64,000 bases of DNA from Euptelea pleiosperma. Its lineage: Eukaryota; Streptophyta; Magnoliopsida; Ranunculales; Eupteleaceae. This document shows, one piece after another, positions 1-14,000 of the stretch (positions within the stretch are counted from its first letter, which is position 1; the number at the start of each line of letters is the position of its first letter). The notes under the pieces were generated by a model. It did not search any database. It was not told the origin of the DNA and was given only the letters and a program-made list of their open reading frames with translations. Made by a program: the position numbers and the translations under genes. The stretch is taken from assembly GCA_035048495.1 (NCBI GenBank), contig CM068551.1, positions 21,454,248-21,518,247 of the forward strand, given 5' to 3'.

Positions 1-930
1 GATTACTGGCTTCTACTGATAAAATTACTTGATGGGTCTCTTTCATTTTATATGTTCTTTGATTGAGTTTTTATTCATTTTAATCTTAGGTGGACTTTGA
101 AGTCGTAGTTATATGTAGTTTAAATGGTTTAATTATGTATTTGTTGAGTTGAGAAGTCGAAATTGAATGTTGGGTATCTCAGAATATTTCTTAGATTCAA
201 TCCCAGAAGTGTGTGGGACTGAAGGAAGTCAAGATTGGGTGTAGATGGGTTCGTTAAATAGGGAATGATAATGGTTTTGGAAGTGTGTGTTCTGTTCAAG
301 GGGAAGAGAAAAAAAATAAAAAATATGATTTCTGTGTGATCTTCGCTACTGGGTACCTGAATTATACTATGTTTAATTGAGATTTTGGACTATAAATTTT
401 CTTTCTTTAGTTAGAGTCCGTTCTTTGCATTATCTGTGAAGGAAATATAGTTAAATTTGAAAAGTATACAGAAGAGTGGCCTAAGACTGCTTAAGGAGAT
501 AAGGAATTGAATCTCGACAACACAAGCCATCCTGCTCAAATTCCTAATACGAAAAGATTGTTGAGAAATGAGATTGTTTTCCTATGAATGTGAGACGGAC
601 CCATGTGAGAATCCAAATTATGGCTCAGTAATATGCTCTTAGTTTTCATCCCTAATTTTGTTGTAAGAACCTAACACATTTTGCTGTTCCAGCTTCCTAA
701 TTTTTTTGAGACTGGTACAAAATTATGTATGTCTACACGCATATATTGTTTTTACAATTTACGCTATAAAAATCAGTTATTTATTCTTATCTCTGTTTTA
801 TTTCTTCTTAGTTATTCTCTTTTTTTTATCTAATTATATGCAGCCTAAAAATTTCACATGGTGCAATACATATCATATGGGATGACAGACATCATTTATT
901 TTTTGTTTTGAATGGACAATAAATGAACCG
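1..930. other. No gene recognised
   Basis: AT-rich sequence without a convincing exon, domain or repeat boundary. It may be intergenic DNA or decayed transposon sequence upstream of the L1 remnant that follows. Confidence 0.4.
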
Positions 931-934
931 GTAG

Positions 935-1866
935 TTCAAGGTTAGAAAAGGAGATTGAATCCGTTTTTGGGTAGCTCATTGGTGCAATATGCTCCTTAAG
1001 GATTTTTTCCATTTACACTTTTCCATTTTGGAGAAGAAGGACGGTGTAGTTCAAGCTTTTCTTAATGGAGTAGATGAAGGAATATTGTGGAATTTTGGGC
1101 TTAGGCAGAATCTCAATGATTGGTAGGTGGACTCAGTAGCTGAGTTACTTGGCCATGTTAATGCTCTCCCCCTCAACAAAGTAGTAGAGGATACTTGTTT
1201 GTGGTCTTGCAATAACAATGGTGTGTTCTCTATCAGGTCCTTCTACTTGGTTCTGAGGTTGTCTTCTAGACATTCATTTCTGGCGTCTATGGTGTGGGGT
1301 TCTAAAATCCCTTCTCGGGTGACTTTTTTGTTTGGTGTGCAGCATTAGAGAAGCTTTTGATTATTGACAACCTCATCAAGAGGAGAAGATGTATTGTGGA
1401 TTATTGTGTCATGGGTAAGGTGAACTGGGAATCTGTTAACCACCCCGTACTTCATTGCAGGACAGCCATAGAAATATGGTGTCATTTCTTCTCTCTCTTT
1501 GGTATGTCGTGGGTTATGCTAAGGATGGTCAGAGACACCTTGTGCAGTTGGGCAGTCTATGCTTTTTTCCCATGTGGTAGGCGTTTGTGGAGTATCCTCC
1601 CACCTGGTGTAGTCTAAGACGTTTGAAGGTAAAGAGGAAGAGCTTCATGGAATTATTTTATTGATCAAAGCTTCGTTGTTTCTTTGGTCTAAAGTGTTTG
1701 AGGAACGCTGGGTTTTGTTCTTCGAGGATCTTGTGTTTAGATGGGAAGCTTTGTTACGGGGAGAGTAGGCTAGTATTCTCATTTTCTTTATCTTTTTAGG
1801 AGGTCTCCTCAACCTCCTCTTTTGTCTTATTCTTACTTTTGCTATACTTATCCAGAAAAAAAAAAG
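935..1866 (+). mobile_element. L1-type LINE remnant (zf-RVT region and 3' end)
   Basis: Broken reading frames at 1127-1348 and 1357-1617 translate to the cysteine/tryptophan-rich zf-RVT region that follows the reverse transcriptase in plant L1 elements. Recognisable pieces are a Trp-Ser-x-x-x-x-Gly-x-Phe-Ser motif, a 'SKIPSRVTFLF' segment, and 'VNHPVLHC' with its conserved His/Cys. Frameshifts and stops interrupt it. The fragment ends in an A-rich tract near 1855-1866, as expected of a 5'-truncated LINE. It lies only about 230 bp upstream of the peptidase start codon, so it may form part of that gene's upstream region. The product would be non-functional. Confidence 0.75.
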
Positions 1867-2099
1867 GACTGGTACTGTTGGTTAGCCAAGTGGCAAGCCA
1901 CGTGAATCTATTGCTTGACATACATCTTGAGTTTATGGATAAAAACTTTTCTCGTGCAAGTTGCAATTTGCATCACATTAGAATGTATTTATTTAGTTTT
2001 TTATTTTGTCGTTTCATTTCCAGTTGGTCATTTCGTATTTCCTATTTACTGAATTCTCTCCATTGAATTCATAGTAAGAAGTTGTCAACATCGTTAGCC

Positions 2100-5000
2100 A
2101 TGGACACGTCTGGAGCTGTATTGTCAAAGGAAATGCCACAGGGCTTAGATGCAACAACTGAGGAAGAATTTGCTTCTCAGTCTAAATTACTTCAAGAATT
2201 TTCTAGCATATCTAGCATCGACAAGGCATGGATTTTTAAGTCTGACAATGGTATGGCCTTCTATTCTTGTGAAGTTCTATTTCTCCACTGTAGAAAATGA
2301 TTCTCAGTACTATTTCCTTATTTCTCCTTTCCTTTTCAGCTAGCCATTTTTATCTGATTATACATTCCTTGTATCATTTATGTAAAACCTCTTCTGCAGA
2401 AAATGGTTCACGGGCAATGTTTTCTGTTAGCCAAGCCAATCTATTAGCAAACAAAAAGAGGACACACATTCTATCCTCTCATATTTCAAAGGAAAGTAAC
2501 CATTCTGTAAACTTCCAATGGGCCCCATTTCCTGTTGAGATGATGAGTGTATCCACAATTGTCCCATCACCATCAGGTTTGAAGCTGCTTGTAGTTCGAA
2601 ATCAGGATAATGAATCTCCAACACAGTTTGAAATCTGGGGCCCATCTCAGTTGCAAAAGGAAATACATATCCCAAAGTCTGTTCATGGCTCAGTATATAC
2701 AGATGGATGGTAATTTACTAGTTGTATTCATCATTTTTTGATGGTTGACAGTTTTGTGTGTGTCTCTCTCTCTCTCTCTCTTCGTAGATTGAAAAACTAT
2801 CCTGTTGCCATAGGTTTGAGGGAATCTCTTGGAACTCCAATGAAACTCTCATTGCATATGTTGCTGAGGAGCCATCTCCATCCAAGCCTGTGTTTGACGA
2901 TTTGGGCTACAAGAAAGGAGGTTCCACAGAGAAGGATTGTGGTAGCTGGAAAGGTCAAGGAGATTGGGAGGAGGATTGGGGTGAAACCTACTCAGGAAAA
3001 AGGCAGCCTGCACTATATGTTGTCAATATTGTCAGGTCCAATTTCGTCAATACCCATGCCCCTCAATGCTTTCAGTAAGCTGAGGAAACTTTTGCCATAG
3101 ATGTAACAACTTATTTTGAACTTCTCCCTGTTCACAGTGGAGACGTACATATTGTTGAAGGAATTGCTAAGTCTTTAAGTGTTGGACAAGTTGTGTGGGC
3201 ACCAACCATGGAGGATTTGCATCAATATTTGGTTTTTGTTGGGTGGACGTCAAACAGTGGTCCAAAGCAAGCTGTAAGAAAGCTTGGTATAAAATACTGT
3301 TACAATAGGCCTTGTGCCTTGTATGCAGTCAAGGCTCCTTTTCATGAATCTGAAGCCGATAAACTTCAAACGAAGTGGGTTCCTTGTTTTTACTTCTTAC
3401 TGTCTTTGCAACTGGTAGCTGATCTTCTGTTGTATTGGAAATTGACTTTACAACCCTTGTTTCTGATAATTTTGAATTTCTTATTATGTTCCAGAGGTGA
3501 TGCAACTGCAGATTTACATGCAGTAGTTAATCTTACTCAAGGCATAAGTAGTGCCTTCTTTCCCCGATTTAGGTACTTTATACTTCTTTCATGATTTGGT
3601 TTCAAGTTTATGCAGTAACGTGTTATTCATGGCTTTGCATCATATTTTTCCTGATTTGGGTTCTCAAGTTTTGTTCATTTAAGTTTAAAGCTTTACTCAT
3701 AAAATTTTCCATGGCAAGTAGGCATTTTTGGAATAATGGACCAGGGAGCAGTGACAGACCTGAAACTTTCGTTGTATTAGTGTTCTTTCCTTAAGTGCAA
3801 ACCAATAAGTTGATTTGATATTTCAAACGAAGCAATAATTCTGATTTTTTTTCTTTACGTATTTGTAGTAAAGCACTTGACAAGCCCTGTTATATATTTG
3901 TTGTTTATCGTTGAAAGGAGATGTACAGAGCTGTACAAACAACTGTGGCATCAAGCTTATGAGCCACGCTATGAAACTATGGGAAAGAGTGATGGGGCAA
4001 AGATTAAGGCAAAAGAGAAGGCTATCTGAAAACTAATTTGGAATTATGCTAAAAAGGTCGACCATCGAGACAATCTTCTTACTTAAACAAATGATGGAAA
4101 AGTTCAGAGAAAAGAGGAAGATATTTTTTTTACAAGTGAAAAGAAGTAGAATCTTCACATGGTCTTTATTGACTTAGAAAAAACATATGATAGAGTCCGT
4201 AGAGAATTAATTTAGTGGGCATTGGGAAAGTATAGAGCCCCAAATGGATATATTGACATCATTAAAGATATGTACGAGGGAGCAATAACTAGTATTAGAA
4301 CAATTGGTGGTGAGACAAGTGAATTCCCAATCACAATAGGATTACGTTAAGGATCAGCCCTAAGTCCATGCCTATTTGCAGATTACGTAGTATTAGTTGA
4401 CAAGACTAGAGATACGGTCAATGCAAAACTAAACTTTGGAGGAATGCTTTAGAATCTCAAGGTTTAAAATAAGTTGAACCAAGACAGAGTATATGCAATG
4501 CAATTTTAGTTAGGATGGACATAAAGATGATCCGCTAATTAAAATTCACAACTAAGAGATACCTCGAAGTGACCAATTTCGTTACGTTTTCTATTATTCA
4601 TAAGGAATGAGAGATTGAGGAGGATGCTCTCTATAGAATTAGAGCAGGGTGGCTAAAGTGGAGACGTGCTTCCGGAGTACTATATAGAGATGATCCGCTA
4701 ACTAAAATTCACAACTAAGAGATACCTCGAAGTGACCAATTTCGTTATGTTTTCTATTATTCACAAGGAATGAGAGATTGAGGAGGATGTTCTCTATAGA
4801 ATTAGAGCAGGGTGGCTAAAGTGGAGATGTGCTTCCGGAGTACTATGTGATTGACGCGTGCCAATCAGACTGAAAGGAAAATCTATAAGCGACAATAACA
4901 CCGGCGATGCTTAATGGAGCAGAAGCTTGGGCAACCAAGAAACAACATGTTCATAAAATGAGTATAGCCGAGATGAAGATGTTGAGATGGATGTGTGGTA

Positions 5001-8000
5001 AGACAAGGAAATACAAAGTTAGAAACGAATGCATTCGTGAAAATATAAGAATAGTCCCAATAAGTGACAAATTGAGGAAAAGTCGATTGAAATGGTTTCG
5101 TCATGTAAAACGAAGACCAATGACATCACCAATGAGGAGGAATGTGCAAGTTGAATGGCCTAAAAGGGTGAGGGGGAAGGTCAAAACAGACGTGGAATGA
5201 GGTTCTGCGAGGAGACTTTAAGAAGCTTCCCTTAATGGAAGAGACGGCTCTAGATATGATTGAATGGAGGAACAAAATTCATGCAGCTGTCCCCATACCG
5301 TTAGAAAAAGGCTTATGATGATGATGATGGTTGAAAGAAAGGGTGCACAGTTAGTGGCGATATAACGCCACCCACTTAATTGACGGTTAATTTCAATAAC
5401 TAGAATGTCCTTAATGAATTATGTTATATTGTAAACTACAAAAAGTTGGAGAAAGACATGCATCGCTACTAGGCAGTGTCACCTTATGGGTTGAGTTGAC
5501 CTTCACAGACCCTTAGATACTCCTGAATGCTTGAATTGCAATCACCTTTAATGCTTCTGCTTCGCCGAAAATTAGATTGCGTTTAGCTCCCTCCAATCCT
5601 CTTACCATCTATAAATTTATGCTCAAACATAAAACCTTTCTGTAGTGGTCGGCAAAGTATTGAAAAATATTAATTTGGAATGCTTACCAACTATGTTGCA
5701 TCAATATACTAATTAACATTATCCATAGGTTATGAGTTCTACCTTTTACAATTGAAGTGTTCTATGTTAAAAGCTCCCTCCAATCCTTTTACCATCTATA
5801 AATTTATGCTCAAACATAAAACCTTTGTGTAGTGGTTGGCAAAGTATTGAAAAATATTAATAGCTTACCAAGTATGTTTGATCAATATACTAATCAACAT
5901 TATCCATAGGTTATGAGTTCTACCTTTTACAATTGAAGTTTTCTATGCAACATATAACATTTCATATGTTATCTTGTTTACTATGCTACAAATATAACAA
6001 TTCACGTGTTATATTGCCTACAAGTATATGATACAAATCATAAGATATTCTATCACATTATCCACTATTATCTTGATTATTATAAAAATTATTACTTTCT
6101 TTCTCATTATTTAAAGGATAGTGCTGAGTCCAAGAATCCTATTTAAGGTTCGCTGAATCAGACACTCTGCACTCATGCCAGACTCTGATACCAGTACCTA
6201 TTTCAATGTGACATAGCTTCGCATAAAAAGAGAAAAGTATTAGTTTGGAATTTGCTCCATCAATCTGTCCACTTTCACATTGTTTTCAAACTGCACATGT
6301 GCTGTTTTCTGCATCATTTATAGATTATTTGTGCCTTCGTTATATTATGAGCTTTTCTGACTCACAAGTTGTCTGATAAAGAGTATGTATGCAGCTTAAC
6401 TTGAGGCATTGATGAAATATCCATGAAAGAAGTTGACACTGCCCTGAAATTGCTAACTCGATTAAAATAATTGTTTTGTTTACAGCCCGGATGGAAAGTC
6501 CCTTGTGTTTTTATCTGCAAAAAGTTCTGTGGATAGTGGAGCACATTCTGCTACAGATTCACTTCATAGAATTGATTGGCCCGATGATGGAAAGCCATGC
6601 TCATCCACAAAAATTGTTGATGTGGTAAGCTCTTCTTTTTTGTCTGTAATTTAATTGTGTCGAATTCTTTACGACAAAGAAAAAAGTTTGGCAGATGTAT
6701 GCATATCAGCATATGTAAGTTTTGGTTTGTTTTGCATGTACTTATAAGTTTTAGCTCAAGGACATAACTTTGCTTATGCACATATGGGTAACAGCTTGCA
6801 TCACGAGAAGGATGCAAACTTGTATACTTTCATTCCAGAATAATGAGATGAGGGATTTGGTCACAGAATGTTGTACTTATTCTTGTCTTTTCTGATCTTG
6901 TCTGAACTTGGGATTTCTGTGCTATTTGACAAAGACATGGATGTGTGTATCGTTGTCCGACATCGAGAGGAAGTGTCAGAGACACTGATCCTTACATATC
7001 TGATAAGCCAACATGTTGGTACAGTTTGTTCCATGTGTAGGGGATATGTTTCTAAAAAAATTTTACTTTTACAAATAAAAAAAAATGTATATATAACGTT
7101 TGCCATGTATTTGATAAGTGAGTACGACATGGTATCTGACATGGAAAATTCTTAGAAATTTACTTATAAAAAAAAATCTAAGAAAATGGAGTCTTTATTT
7201 CATGGGTTATATGGTTCTGTGCAGTCCATTTAGAATTATTTTGAGGACAGAAGATATCGATGTTTTGGTCACCTCATTAGGGAGAACGTGGCATCTAGAG
7301 AGGATTCAACAGTTCATATTAGCTCTTTGTATAAACTTGCCATTATCTTCACTGAGGCAGTCAATCGTGGATACCTTGGTGTTCTTTACAAGTTGGGCAT
7401 GATTGACATCTATGCACTAATTTTGGAAAACCCAAAATTTAGGAGTTGGGATTGACTTGCCCGACCTCCAAAGCAGGATTTGGGAGAGTTGACCCGCGAG
7501 TCGGGGCAAATTAGGTAATTAGATTATTCTATATTTAATAAGTATCTTGTAATATTAAAAATTGTTTTTCTTACGGAAAAGTATAAAAACAGAAAAATGT
7601 GGAAAAGGGGGAAATTTGGAGAAAACTTCAAATTAATTGTACAATTCGTAAGCCTAAAAGTAAAGTCAATCGAACTAATATGCACTAACGTGTTAGCTCT
7701 TATTTTAGAAGGAAATGTTAAGGCTCTTTGAGTGAGCGCTTCTTAATGTATACTTCATTCGTAGGTCGAACATCTGCCGTTTGATGCTGAGATGATAGCA
7801 CGAGTGATAAAAAAGTTCTATCTTTTATAATAAGAGATAACGGCTATTACCAAATTTATATCACATGAAATGCCAAGATGTGCTTGTTATCATATACGTA
7901 TTTCTACATATATTTCATGTATTACCCTTGAGGGGTATATTTGTCTTTTTGTATTCCTTTTTACATAAAATAAGATTATGGAGTCATTGTGACCTAATCA

Positions 8001-11000
8001 CAAGACATCCTTCCTTTCTTCTTCCTTCTCTCTTCTCTCTTCTCTAAATCTAACCCTAATTGAAGAATTCAACTTGGTATCAGAGCTTTATTGAAGAATT
8101 TCTCAGAGGTTTCAACCCAGGGAGCAACCAGCAGGTGATGACATCATCAGAGTCGTACGGCTGACGTCATCAGCCGTACGGACATGATACTCTTCTCATC
8201 TTGAAACTCTAGGGTTTGGTAGATCTCGATTTTTAGAGGTTTTTGGTGATTTTTTGAGAATCTTTTAGGTTCATTTGGTTGGTCTTTTGTTCCATCTCCC
8301 ACAAAAATTGGTAAAAACTATTTTTCGAATCAGCTCTTTTTTGGAGCCCTTCTCAGACTTTTTTCTTGGATTTGTTCCACTGATTTGGTCCTATACAATC
8401 ATACCTACATGCTCATACCTCTTTTGAACCAAACCATCAAGTATTGAAGTATTTGTCACAATTTTTTCACCCTTTAGGTACCGCCGGCGACATCAATAGT
8501 TCCTATAGGACTTTCGGTTGGGTTCTAAACTTCCCCAACTTGATCTCAGACCTCCATAAATGCCCTCTAATGGCCCTAGGATGCTTCCATCTATCCTTAT
8601 GTTGCTGCATCATGTCCATAATCATTTGTTTTTTATGTTCGGAGGTTTGTATGGGTGTTCCTTGTTCGCCGGCTTCCATTAGGTATCTATTTTTTGTTAT
8701 TGGAAACCTTTTTTGGGTATTAGAGGCTTTTTTCTTGCCTCTTTCACTCATTTGCTTCTTCATTATGGTAAATCCACCTCCCTCGGGTACTCCACCTCCC
8801 TCAGATACTCCCTCAGTTTCAGTTGTTAGCACATAATCCTCCTCTAGAGGCACTGGAGGACCTATGATGCAACAAGTTATGTATGAGAACCCCGGGTTGC
8901 AGATTACATCCGTTAAACTCAATGGCCCTAACTATCTGGAGTGGGCTAGAGTAGCACGGTTGTTTATTGGAGGCCGTGAGAAGATGGGGTATTGCACAGG
9001 GCGAACCAAAGAGCTTAAGGAAGATGATCCCATGTTTGATCAATGGGAAACAGAGAACCTTTCGGTTCAATCTTGGCTGGTCAACTCCATGGAGCCTCAC
9101 ATTAGTCGTGGCTTCCTCTTCATGCGTACAGCCCAGGATGTGTGGGAAACCGCCAAGAAGACCTACTCACAGCAGCAGAACACTGGTAGAGCTTACCAGT
9201 TGAAGCAGAGCATTTCTCGCTTTCGTCAGGGCGACAAGTCCCTTTCTGACTACTTTGCGACTCTGAGGAGTATGTGGGAGGAGTTAGACTACTACTACTC
9301 GTATCATCCTCTTACTCCAGATGAAGTAGTCACGTACCAGAAGCACGTTGAGGAGGGTAGGATTTTTGAGTTCCTATCTGGACTCAATCCTTCATATGAG
9401 TTGGCTAGGGTTCAGATTCTTAGTAGCCGGGCCCCTCCAACTACTTTCAACGAGGTCTACTCATATCTCCAGAGTGAAGAGAGCCGACGTTTATCTACTC
9501 AGAATGAGTCTGCCATACACGAGCGATCAGCGCTTGTCACCTCTTCACCTGCTCCTGCCTTTGCATCTGCCTCTCAGCCTACGCTTGCATCTGCTTATCA
9601 GCCTCAGCAGCTTCAAGGGGGTCGACCCCCTCAGTTTTCTGCACCTTCAACTAGCCGATCTTCCTCCTCCAAGGAGAGGCCCAAGTGTGACTTCTGTGGT
9701 CGCCTTGGACGTGCTACTTGTTGGAAGTTGCATGGTCGGCCCCAGTCTTCTACTCCTCGCTCCAGTCAGCCAGGATCTTCTGGTGCACATTCAGCTAGCA
9801 TGGACACCTCTGCACCTTCTCCAGGCCTACCTCTCCAGAGTTCTTCTTCACAGGCTTCTATGGGTCCTTTGGCTGCATCTGAGCTTGCGGGGCTTCGACG
9901 CTTACTTTCCCAGCTGGATGGTCCTTCTGCCACCTCCTCCTTCGCTCAGTCAGGTATCATCAGATCTGCCCATCATGTGTCCATTTCCCCACCAATCCTC
10001 CATGGATCATTGATTCAGGAGCTTCGGAACACATGACGGGTATGTCTTCTTTATTTTCTAGTTATTCTATTTGTTCTGTCCGCGATAAGGTTAGGACTGC
10101 AGATGGTACTCTATCTTCTATCTCTGGGAAAGGGGCTATCTTTCCCTCTCCTCAGCTTCCACTTGCATGCGTTTTACATGTCCCAAATTTCACATCTAAC
10201 CTATTATCTGTTGGCGCTCTTACTAAATCATTGAACTGCAGTGTGACTTTCTTTCCTTCATACTGTGTCTTTCAGGACCTCGAGACGAGGAGGATGATTG
10301 GCACTGGACATGAAGCTGATGGGCTATACCTTCTTGATGGACGACCTTCTGAGCTCACCGCACTGCAGTCCTCTAGTAGTAGTAGGAGTAGGATAGCTTC
10401 TGTTTTATGTTGGCATGCCCGTCTGGGGCATGTCTCTTTTCAGTACCTCAAACTGTTATTTCCAGCTTTATTTACTTCTGTCTTGTTATCTGACTTGCAT
10501 TGTGAGACATGTGAGCTCTCGAAACATTGTCGATCTACTTATTCTTCAAGAGGTAATCGAACTTCTGTTCCCTTTGATCTCGTGCATTCTGATGTGTGGG
10601 GTCCTTCCCCTGTGATTTCCATTTTTGGCTTCCGCTACTTTGTTACTTTTGTTGATGACTATTCTCGATGTACATGGGTTTATCTTATGAAAACCAAAGA
10701 TGAGGTTCATGCCATTTTTAAGGGTTTTCATAAGATGATCCTCACTCAGTATGGTGCCTCCATCAAGGTCCTTCGTTCTGACCAAGGTGGAGAGTATATG
10801 TATAGGGGGCTCCAGCAATACTTTTTAGACCATGGGATTTGTCACCAAAACTCTTGCAGTTACACCCCTCAACAAAATGGTGTATCTGAAAGAAAGATGC
10901 GACATCTGACTGAGGTGACTCAATCTCTTCTGATCGGCTCCAAAGTCCCTAAATCCTATTGGTCGGATGCAGTTTTAACTGCTGCTTATTTGACTAACAG

Positions 11001-14000
11001 AATGCCTTCTCACATTCTCAACTTCAAGTCTCCTCTACAGGTTCTTACTCCTGATGCTTCCTTACAATCCCTCATCGTATCTTTGGGTGTGTATGCTATG
11101 TATACATCCTTGGTCCTCATCGTACCACACTTGATCCCAAAGCACTTAAATGTGTATTTCTGGGTTACTCTTATTCCCATAAAGGGTATAAGTGTTACCA
11201 TCCTTCCACAGGGAAGAAGTTTGTGTCCATGGATGTTACCTTTAGAGAGGATCTACCTTTTTTCTCCGCCTCTCTTTAGGGGGAGAATAGTAGTGAAGAG
11301 AGGTGTGAGGATGTTCCTCTTCCTGCTATATTACTCTCTCTCCCTATCTTGAGCTTGAGAGGTCTCAGACTATTCTATCTGCTATTGAGGCTGATAGTGC
11401 TCCTGGTGCTCAGAAGGACCTCATCGTCTATTGCAGAAGGGAGAAAGTCACAGCTGATCCTGTACTAGTGGTATCATCCTCGAATCGAGGTAATTCTCCT
11501 TCCCTCTCTATACCTGTCATTTCTCCTTCTACTGATGCTTATGATCTTCCCATTGCTTTAAGAAAAAGGAGTCAGAAGCTGCACTCAGCATCCTCTGAGC
11601 CACTTTGTCTCCTATGATGCCCTGTCCCCCTCCTATAAAGCTTTTATCACGTCCTTTTCCACTATTCCTGTACCCCTTCAGTGGCAGAAGGGCTGGCTCA
11701 ACCAAGATGGAAAGCTGCTATGATAGAGGAAATGAGAGCTTTGAACAAGAATGGGACATGGGAGCTTGTTGACTTGCCAAGAGGCAAGAAACCTGTGGGT
11801 TGCAGATGGGTGTTCACAGTCAAGTACAAGGCAGACGGGTCAGTTGAGAAGTACAAGGTGAGATTAGTAGCCAAGGGGTACACCCAGACCTATAGGATTG
11901 ATTATGTGGAGACCTTTGCACCTGTGGCGAAGATGAACTCCATTAGGGTGTTGTTGTCTTTGGCAGCAAACCAAGAGTGGCCTTTGCATCAGCTAGATGT
12001 GAAGAATGCCTTTCTTCATGGGGACCTACATGAAGAAGTGTATATGGTGCCCCCTCCTGGATTCACTCCCCCAGGAAATAATAGCAAGGTGTGTCGACTG
12101 AAGAAAGCTCTCTATGGGCTTAAACAATCTCCAAGGGCATGGTTCGAGAGATTTACCCTAGTTGTAAAAAGGCTAGGTTATACTCAAAGTTAGGCCGATC
12201 ACACCCTATTTTTGAAGCATCAAGGGAAGAACACCACTACCCTCATTGTTTATGTTGATGACATCATTCTCATAGGAAATGATGCAGAAGAGGTAGCTAA
12301 GTTGAAGCGCCAGTTAGCAGAGGAGTTTGAAACCAAAGATCTAGGACCTCTCAAGTACTTCTTAGGCATCGAAGTTGCAAGATCTAATCAGGGGATCTTC
12401 ATTTCTCAGAGGAAGTATGTCTTAGATTTGTTACAAGACTCAGGCAGATTGGGTACCAAACCAGTGGACACTCTTATAGTGCAGAATCACCGGTTAGCAG
12501 ATGTCAGTGGTGAGCTACTACAGGATGTAGGGAGCTTTCAGAGGCTAGTTGGGCGATTGATCTATCTCTTCCTGACTCGACCTGACATTGCCTATGCAAT
12601 GAGTGTGATCAGTCAGTATATGCACTCACCCAGAGATGTTCATCTCGAAGCAGCACATCGGATCTTGAGATATCTCAAGTCAGCTCCTGGTAGAGGTCTT
12701 CTGTTTGAGAAGAATGGCCACATGCGTATAGAGGCGTATACCGATGCCGACTGGGCAGGAGCCAAAGATGATCGAAGATCTACTTCTGGATATTGCACCT
12801 TTGTTGGGGGCAATTTGGTCACTTGGAGAAGCAAAAGCAACCCATTGTCGCCAGTAGTGCAGAGGCCAAATTCAGAGCAATGGCACATGGCTTGTTTGAG
12901 ATGCTCTGGTTGAAGGTGTTGGTTGCTGAACTTGGTTTCCCTGTCTCAAGGTCTGTGAGCTTGTACTGTGACAACAAGGCCGCCATCAGTATTACTCACA
13001 ATCCCGTGCAGCATGATCGTGCCAAGCACATTGAGGTGGACCGGCACTTCATTAGGGAGAAGATTGTCTCTGGGGCAGTGTGCACCCCATTTGTGAAGAC
13101 GGATGAACAGGTTGCAGATGTCTTCACGAAGGGAGTACCAAGCTGGCAACTCCATAAATGTTTGTTCAAGTTGGGCATGAGAGATATCTATACACCAACT
13201 TGAGGGGGAGTGTTATCATATTCGTATTTCTACGTATATTTCATGTATTACCCTTTAGGGGTATATTTGTTTTGTTGTATTCCTTTTTACATAAAATAAG
13301 ATTATGGAGTCATTGTGACCTAATCACAAGACATCCTTCCTTTCTCTCTTCTCTCTTCTTCCTTCTCTCTTATCTCTTCTTTAAATCTAACCCTAATTGA
13401 AGAATTCAACTGTGCTCACCTAAAAGAAAATTAAAATGCCAAAGATGTAACTTCACTGCTGAATGTGCCATTTGAGATTGCACATGTTCTTCTTGAAAAA
13501 TTACAAGAAAAACAAAAATTAGTTGGGATTTTTGGAAAAAAAAAACTTTGTTGATGAACATTTGGAAGTATTTTGGCAGTAGGCATTCTGGCAAGTGGTG
13601 ATGGACAGAGTTGAGAGAGGCACCAAGGAAAAGATGTATCTTTTAATTTTGTGGTTTTGCACTCATCACATTAAAATACATTTTTCATTAAACGACACAT
13701 GCTCTTCTGTGACCCAACGAGTTTCTTGTCTTGCCAAGTCACCAATTCATGTTGGAACTCGGGATGAATTGGTCCAAGTCACGGTTCACTTTTTAAACCT
13801 GGTCATGTTGCTTCACTTCTTTGACCTGGCTAGGCTTAAAAAAACAAATCAACTCGCTCATCAGACAAGTCACAGACAAGTTTTCCAACCATGCTATGCA
13901 GCACTTGATGGGGAGTTTTACTAGACTTCATATAATTTTCTTTTGTTGTGTTTTGTCTTTTCACTTTATTTTGTTATTTACTCACCTTCCATTCATAAAT

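Larger units (their letters stand above)
7885..13411 (+). mobile_element. Ty1/copia LTR retrotransposon in intron 6
   Basis: Complete by structure: 5' LTR 7885-8074, primer-binding site, gag-pol remains, polypurine tract, 3' LTR 13211-13411. The LTRs start TGTTATCAT and end TTCAACT, and the insertion is flanked by the 5-bp duplication GTGCT (7880-7884 and 13412-13416). Protein order is gag, protease, integrase, reverse transcriptase, RNase H, so the superfamily is copia, because integrase precedes RT. The coding region has several frameshifts and stops, so this copy is not autonomous. It sits in the sense orientation of the peptidase gene, whose 8.4-kb intron 6 it largely makes up. Lineage within copia was not assigned. 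Confidence 0.95.

Noticed and set aside
2082..2099. Earlier non-ATG (TTG) start for the peptidase
   Set aside because: A nuclear plant gene is expected to start at ATG, and the ATG at 2100 gives a normal N-terminus.
8075..8086. tRNA fragment
   Set aside because: It is the copia primer-binding site, not a tRNA gene.
7885..13411. Integrated virus (caulimovirus type)
   Set aside because: LTRs, integrase before RT and a 5-bp duplication show a Ty1/copia retrotransposon; no movement or coat protein.
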